Part shown: positions 60,811-64,000 of the stretch, piece by piece
Layout: every line of letters begins with the position of its first letter
How positions within the stretch are numbered: position 1 is the stretch's first letter
The notes under the pieces: model-generated
Told to the model about the DNA's origin: nothing
The model's input: the letters and a program-made list of their open reading frames with translations, nothing else
The model's database searches: none
Source of the DNA: Neobacillus rhizophilus
GTDB taxonomy: Bacteria; Bacillota; Bacilli; Bacillales; Cytobacillaceae
Assembly: GCF_018343535.1 (NCBI RefSeq)
Contig: NZ_JAGYPF010000001.1
Location: 248,001 to 312,000, forward strand
Direction: 5' to 3'
DNA length: 64,000 nucleotides
Position numbers and translations under genes: made by a program

Positions 60811-62136
60811 GTGTTTAGTTTAACAGGAACGGAGATAAGTCATTTTCTGCTTGCTATGGGCTGCTTACTTGCCATGGCACATTTACTAGGATACCTAGTG
60901 GAACGGATTTTCATTCCACGTGTAATTGGCGAAGTTATGGCAGGATTAGTCCTTGGTCCGACCATTTTAGGTCATTTTTTTCCTGACACCTTTGAATGGA
61001 TGTTCCTGGGATTTCCCGGAGAGGATAAGTTGTTTGGCCTTCTTTATCAATTTGGTCTGCTGATGTTGATGTTCTGTTCAGGGTTAAAATTTCAGACACA
61101 TTTTAATAGGGAAGATGCTAAAATTACATCAGCCTTAGTTATTGGGTCAACAATCCCTGCGTTTATTGTTGGTTGGTTTGCAGCTGATTTATTTAACATA
61201 TCGCCATATTTAGGAACAGCAAACAATCCACTGGCAATCAAAATCGTCATTGCGATATCCATCGCCATCACATCCATTCCTGTTATATCCAAGATTTTCA
61301 ATGACCTCGGCATTATGGAAACTCGTTTTGCTAAGATTGTCATTGCCTGTGCCGGGATACATGATATCTTGTTATGGGTTGCACTCGGCTTCGCTACTGC
61401 TATTGCCAGCCAGGGAAGTGTTTATACTGCCGGAACAGCTTTTAAAAGCATTGGTATGTCCTTCGGTTTTATCTTTGGAACATTATTTTTTGGATATATT
61501 CTATTTAAACGTTTGACCATAGTTAGGCAGAATCTATTGTTCAGATCTTCTAACCTAGGCTACTTCCTGTTCATTATGTTCATACTTGCATCACTTGCCG
61601 GTAACCTTCACGTGGAAACGATATTCGGTGCACTCCTTGCCGGAATTGTGGCAAAATTAGCCTTGCCAAAAGCTGTTTCAGAACGTCTTGAACAAGGTGT
61701 CTCAAATATTTCCTTTTCATGGTTTATTCCCATCTACTTTGCAACAGTCGGATTGCAACTTGACCTTATAAGACATTTTAACCCACTATTCTTCTTTGGC
61801 TATTTATTATTTGCAACCTTAACTCAGACAATAGCAGTATATATCACATCAAGGATTATCAAACAAGATCCATTTACTAGCTTTAATTTAGGATTGGCCA
61901 TTAACGACCGGGGCGGACCTGGAATTGTGCTTTCTTCTGTTGCGTATACAGCAGGAATTATCAATCAGGAATTTTTCGCAATCCTTGTAATGTTGGCGCT
62001 CGTGACATCTTGGTTACCGGGAACTTGGCTGCGGATAGTCGTAAACAAAGGCTGGAGACTAATGCCAGGAGATGAAAATGTAATACCGAAATTAAGAAAT
62101 GATGATGATAAAATAGCCTCATTTAAATTTAAATAA
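60811..62136 (+). CDS. Cation:proton antiporter, CPA2/KefB-like
   Basis: 441 residues from GTG 60811 (GAGGAGG at 60795-60801; upstream TTG lies in that site). About 12 membrane helices, with the family segments IGEVMAGLVLGPTILG, FGLLMLMFCSGLKFQ and NDRGGPGIVLSSVAY. No TrkA-N domain is attached. It exchanges Na+ or K+ for protons. Confidence 0.88.
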   Translation: MFSLTGTEISHFLLAMGCLLAMAHLLGYLVERIFIPRVIGEVMAGLVLGPTILGHFFPDTFEWMFLGFPGEDKLFGLLYQFGLLMLMFCSGLKFQTHFNREDAKITSALVIGSTIPAFIVGWFAADLFNISPYLGTANNPLAIKIVIAISIAITSIPVISKIFNDLGIMETRFAKIVIACAGIHDILLWVALGFATAIASQGSVYTAGTAFKSIGMSFGFIFGTLFFGYILFKRLTIVRQNLLFRSSNLGYFLFIMFILASLAGNLHVETIFGALLAGIVAKLALPKAVSERLEQGVSNISFSWFIPIYFATVGLQLDLIRHFNPLFFFGYLLFATLTQTIAVYITSRIIKQDPFTSFNLGLAINDRGGPGIVLSSVAYTAGIINQEFFAILVMLALVTSWLPGTWLRIVVNKGWRLMPGDENVIPKLRNDDDKIASFKFK

Positions 62137-62147
62137 GGAAATTAAAC

Positions 62148-62176
62148 AAGGAACCAGGGATTCTTGGTTCCTTTAA
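62148..62176 (+). terminator. Terminator after the antiporter gene
   Basis: AAGGAACCA (62148-62156) pairs with TGGTTCCTT (62165-62173) and is followed by T residues. Confidence 0.85.
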
Positions 62177-62238
62177 TTAGTTATCAAATCAATTTGATTT
62201 CTGATTTTATATACAAACTGGTTTGCAAAAAGAACAAT

Positions 62239-62266
62239 AGAACCACCTAGAAGATATAGGTGGCTC
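62239..62266 (-). terminator. Terminator of brnQ
   Basis: AGAACCACCTA (62239-62249) and TAGGTGGCTCT (62257-62267) form the stem. Confidence 0.8.
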
Positions 62267-62273
62267 TAATTTA

Positions 62274-63626
62274 TTATTGCATAGCAACCTTTTTGGACCC
62301 GTTTGGCCAGAAATAGCCGATAATCGCACCAACTACTGCTGGTAAAATCCATCCAAGACCAATACTGTAAAGCGGTAAATAATTAATATACGAAGCTTTA
62401 ATGGCTTCGAATAAAGAAATGGTTGCCTCAGGTAAACTGCCAACTAACGTGCTGTAACCATCGAAAAAACTTACGCAAAAGGTAAGGAACATAGACGCTG
62501 CATATACACTTTGCTTATGTTTAAAAAATGATGAGCTAAGCGTCAACAAAATCAGAACAATCGCTAAAGGATATAATAGCATTAATACTGGAACAGCATA
62601 TTGAATAATATTGTTTAGGCCAAAATTGGCGATGATAAATGACACAAGGCATAGGATAAGTACGAACATTTTATAACTTACTTTTGGGAAAATATTATTG
62701 AAAAATTCACTACAAGAGGTAATAAGTCCAATGCTCGTTTTTAGACATGCCAATACAATAATAATCGCAAGAAGGATCGCACCGAATTGTCCAAAGTAAT
62801 GCTGGGCGACCTTAGCAAAGATTAATCCACCATTATCGAATGTACCAATAGAAGATACGCTTGATGCCCCCATATACGTAATGAGGCCGTAAATCAGCAT
62901 CATTAGTCCCATAGCAAAAATACCTGATTTCCATGTTGCTTTTGCAATTGTCTTCCTATCGGTGATCCCTTGTCCTTTAATAGCATTGATGACAACAATA
63001 CCAAATGCTAATGAAGCAAGGGCGTCCATCGTGTTATAACCCTCTTTAAAACCAGTTATAAACGCCAATTGGCTGTAATCACCTGTTGGTGTTCCAAAGT
63101 GCCCCATAGGTTTGACGATCGCGATAATAATTAAAAAGAATAAAAATACTAAAAATGCAGGTGTTAAATATTTTCCAATATAGTCTATAATTTTTGCTGG
63201 ATTTAATGAGAAATAGTATACGATAGCAAAAAATACGAAGCTGAAAAGCCCAAGATATAAACTGGCCTGCTCTGGATTAATAAATGGTTCGAAACCGACC
63301 ACGAAAGGTACTGTTGCTGTTCGTGGAATCGCGAAAAACGGACCTATGGTTAAGTAAAGGGCCATTGAGAAGACGACTCCAAATTTCGGATGGACCCGTC
63401 CTGCTAATTCACGAAGTCCATTACTTCCGGATAGCCCGAATGCTAAAATCCCCATAAACGGCAAACCAATTGCTGTTACAAGAAAACCAATTAAAGCTGG
63501 CCAAAAGTTAGTACCGGCTAACTGTCCCATCTGAATAGGGAAGATCAAATTTCCTGCCCCAAAGAACATACCAAACAGCATTGTGCCAATGACTGCGTAT
63601 GTTGAGAATGATATTTTTTGATGCAT
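62274..63626 (-). CDS. brnQ: Branched-chain amino acid carrier, LIVCS family
   Basis: A 450-residue transporter with 12 membrane helices. The N-terminus GTMLFGMFFGAGNLIFPIQMGQLAG is the BrnQ signature. It imports leucine, isoleucine and valine with Na+ or H+. AGAAGGAGC precedes the ATG. Regulation by CodY is common for this gene in Bacillus but cannot be shown here. Confidence 0.92.
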   Translation of the reverse strand: MHQKISFSTYAVIGTMLFGMFFGAGNLIFPIQMGQLAGTNFWPALIGFLVTAIGLPFMGILAFGLSGSNGLRELAGRVHPKFGVVFSMALYLTIGPFFAIPRTATVPFVVGFEPFINPEQASLYLGLFSFVFFAIVYYFSLNPAKIIDYIGKYLTPAFLVFLFFLIIIAIVKPMGHFGTPTGDYSQLAFITGFKEGYNTMDALASLAFGIVVINAIKGQGITDRKTIAKATWKSGIFAMGLMMLIYGLITYMGASSVSSIGTFDNGGLIFAKVAQHYFGQFGAILLAIIIVLACLKTSIGLITSCSEFFNNIFPKVSYKMFVLILCLVSFIIANFGLNNIIQYAVPVLMLLYPLAIVLILLTLSSSFFKHKQSVYAASMFLTFCVSFFDGYSTLVGSLPEATISLFEAIKASYINYLPLYSIGLGWILPAVVGAIIGYFWPNGSKKVAMQ

Positions 63627-63974
63627 GCATGTTGCTCCTTCTAGATGAATTTCATTTATTTTAACACCATTTAGACTAGTTGGCTATCATGAAATGACTG
63701 CTGGAGCAAGTTGATATATGCTGATCTTGTATCATATCGGAGGAAGTGGGGGCCATTCCAGAATTTATACTCAACTATCAGAATAGGGGGAAGCGGTCGA
63801 TTAGCTTTTTATATGTATTGAGCTTTTAATTAGGATAATATTTCTTTAATTAGGTAATTGTAATAATGTCATTTATTAACACTTTGGAAGGGTGTTTTTT
63901 ATGGGAAAAAGCTCTTAAATTTACTCACAACTTTATGTGTTTTTTCTTTGCCATTTATATTTAAAGGAACAAAA
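63627..63974. other. Right-end intergenic region
   Basis: About 350 bp without a convincing gene. It must contain the brnQ promoter on the minus strand. A weak hairpin AACACT/AGGGTGTT followed by six T residues lies at 63879-63900. After it, ATG 63901 opens only a five-codon frame. Confidence 0.5.
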
Positions 63975-64000
63975 ATGAGAGAAAATCTCCTAATTCTTTT
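63975..64000 (+). CDS. Possible start of a gene running out of the window
   Basis: AAAGGA at 63963-63968 precedes ATG 63975 with good spacing, and the frame (M-R-E-N-L-L-I-L) is open to the edge. Too short to identify; GAGA/TCTC with a T-rich end could also be a small hairpin. Confidence 0.25.

Noticed and set aside
63901..63918. Five-codon frame after a T-run near the right edge
   Set aside because: Too short and without a ribosome site; the preceding hairpin may be a terminator.

Overview
The window is about 64 kb of low-GC DNA from an endospore-forming member of the Bacillaceae (Neobacillus/Mesobacillus/Bacillus-like). This rests on CotF-type spore coat proteins, a SpoIIM-family protein, an LtaS-type lipoteichoic acid synthase, strong AGGAGG-type ribosome binding sites, frequent GTG/TTG starts and a textbook cre site. 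I see no rRNA, tRNA, CRISPR array, insertion sequence or prophage. Nearly everything is chromosomal metabolism.

Layout. 0-4.1 kb: the 3' part of an XPD/DinG-type Fe-S helicase, then a feoA/feoB ferrous-iron operon with a Fur-box-like promoter; FeoB is made as two polypeptides. 4.1-11.2 kb: small proteins, two hydrolases, and an XRE-cupin regulator divergent from an esterase / DoxX / extradiol-dioxygenase operon of quinone or catechol type, then an amidohydrolase. 11.2-16.1 kb: a secreted Cys-rich protein, a membrane metallophosphoesterase, a PPOX-fold pair whose second member carries GAF and LuxR-type domains, a DUF2269 membrane protein and an arylamine N-acetyltransferase. 16.1-22.2 kb: a cre-controlled lipid cluster (acyl-CoA ligase, two alcohol dehydrogenases, a thioesterase, an alkylglycerone-phosphate-synthase-like flavoprotein), followed by a 52-bp tandem repeat array. 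22.6-34 kb: GH18 protein, CapA-like protein, secreted hydrolase, then a TetR regulator with a CYP102-type P450 fusion that lacks its NADPH-binding end, facing an aldehyde/alcohol dehydrogenase pair and a winged-helix regulator. 34-43 kb: LtaS-family enzyme and the MoxR / DUF58 / DUF4129 / DUF4350 / SpoIIM / RDD group. 43-46.3 kb: spore coat proteins and small genes.

46.5-59.7 kb is the most unusual part. It is a sulfane-sulfur (persulfide) island: CoA-disulfide reductase-rhodanese, two TusA proteins, a DsrE-like protein, several rhodaneses, a rhodanese-persulfide dioxygenase fusion, DUF302, a TauE exporter and a TlpA-type thioredoxin. It is followed by an SfnB-like acyl-CoA-dehydrogenase-fold enzyme and a cystine-type ABC transporter. 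At least seven copies of a TACCC-N4-GGGTA palindrome lie just upstream of genes here, as expected for a CstR/CsoR-type regulon, though no such repressor is encoded in the window. Two coding regions contain in-frame TGA codons followed at the right distance by SECIS-like hairpins. One is a HesB/IscA-like selenoprotein, a known type. The other is a 58-codon membrane-anchored microprotein with two TGA codons, each with its own hairpin; I do not recognise it, and it is the best candidate here for something undescribed.

59.8-64 kb: a radical SAM protein, a cation/proton antiporter and a BrnQ branched-chain amino acid carrier.
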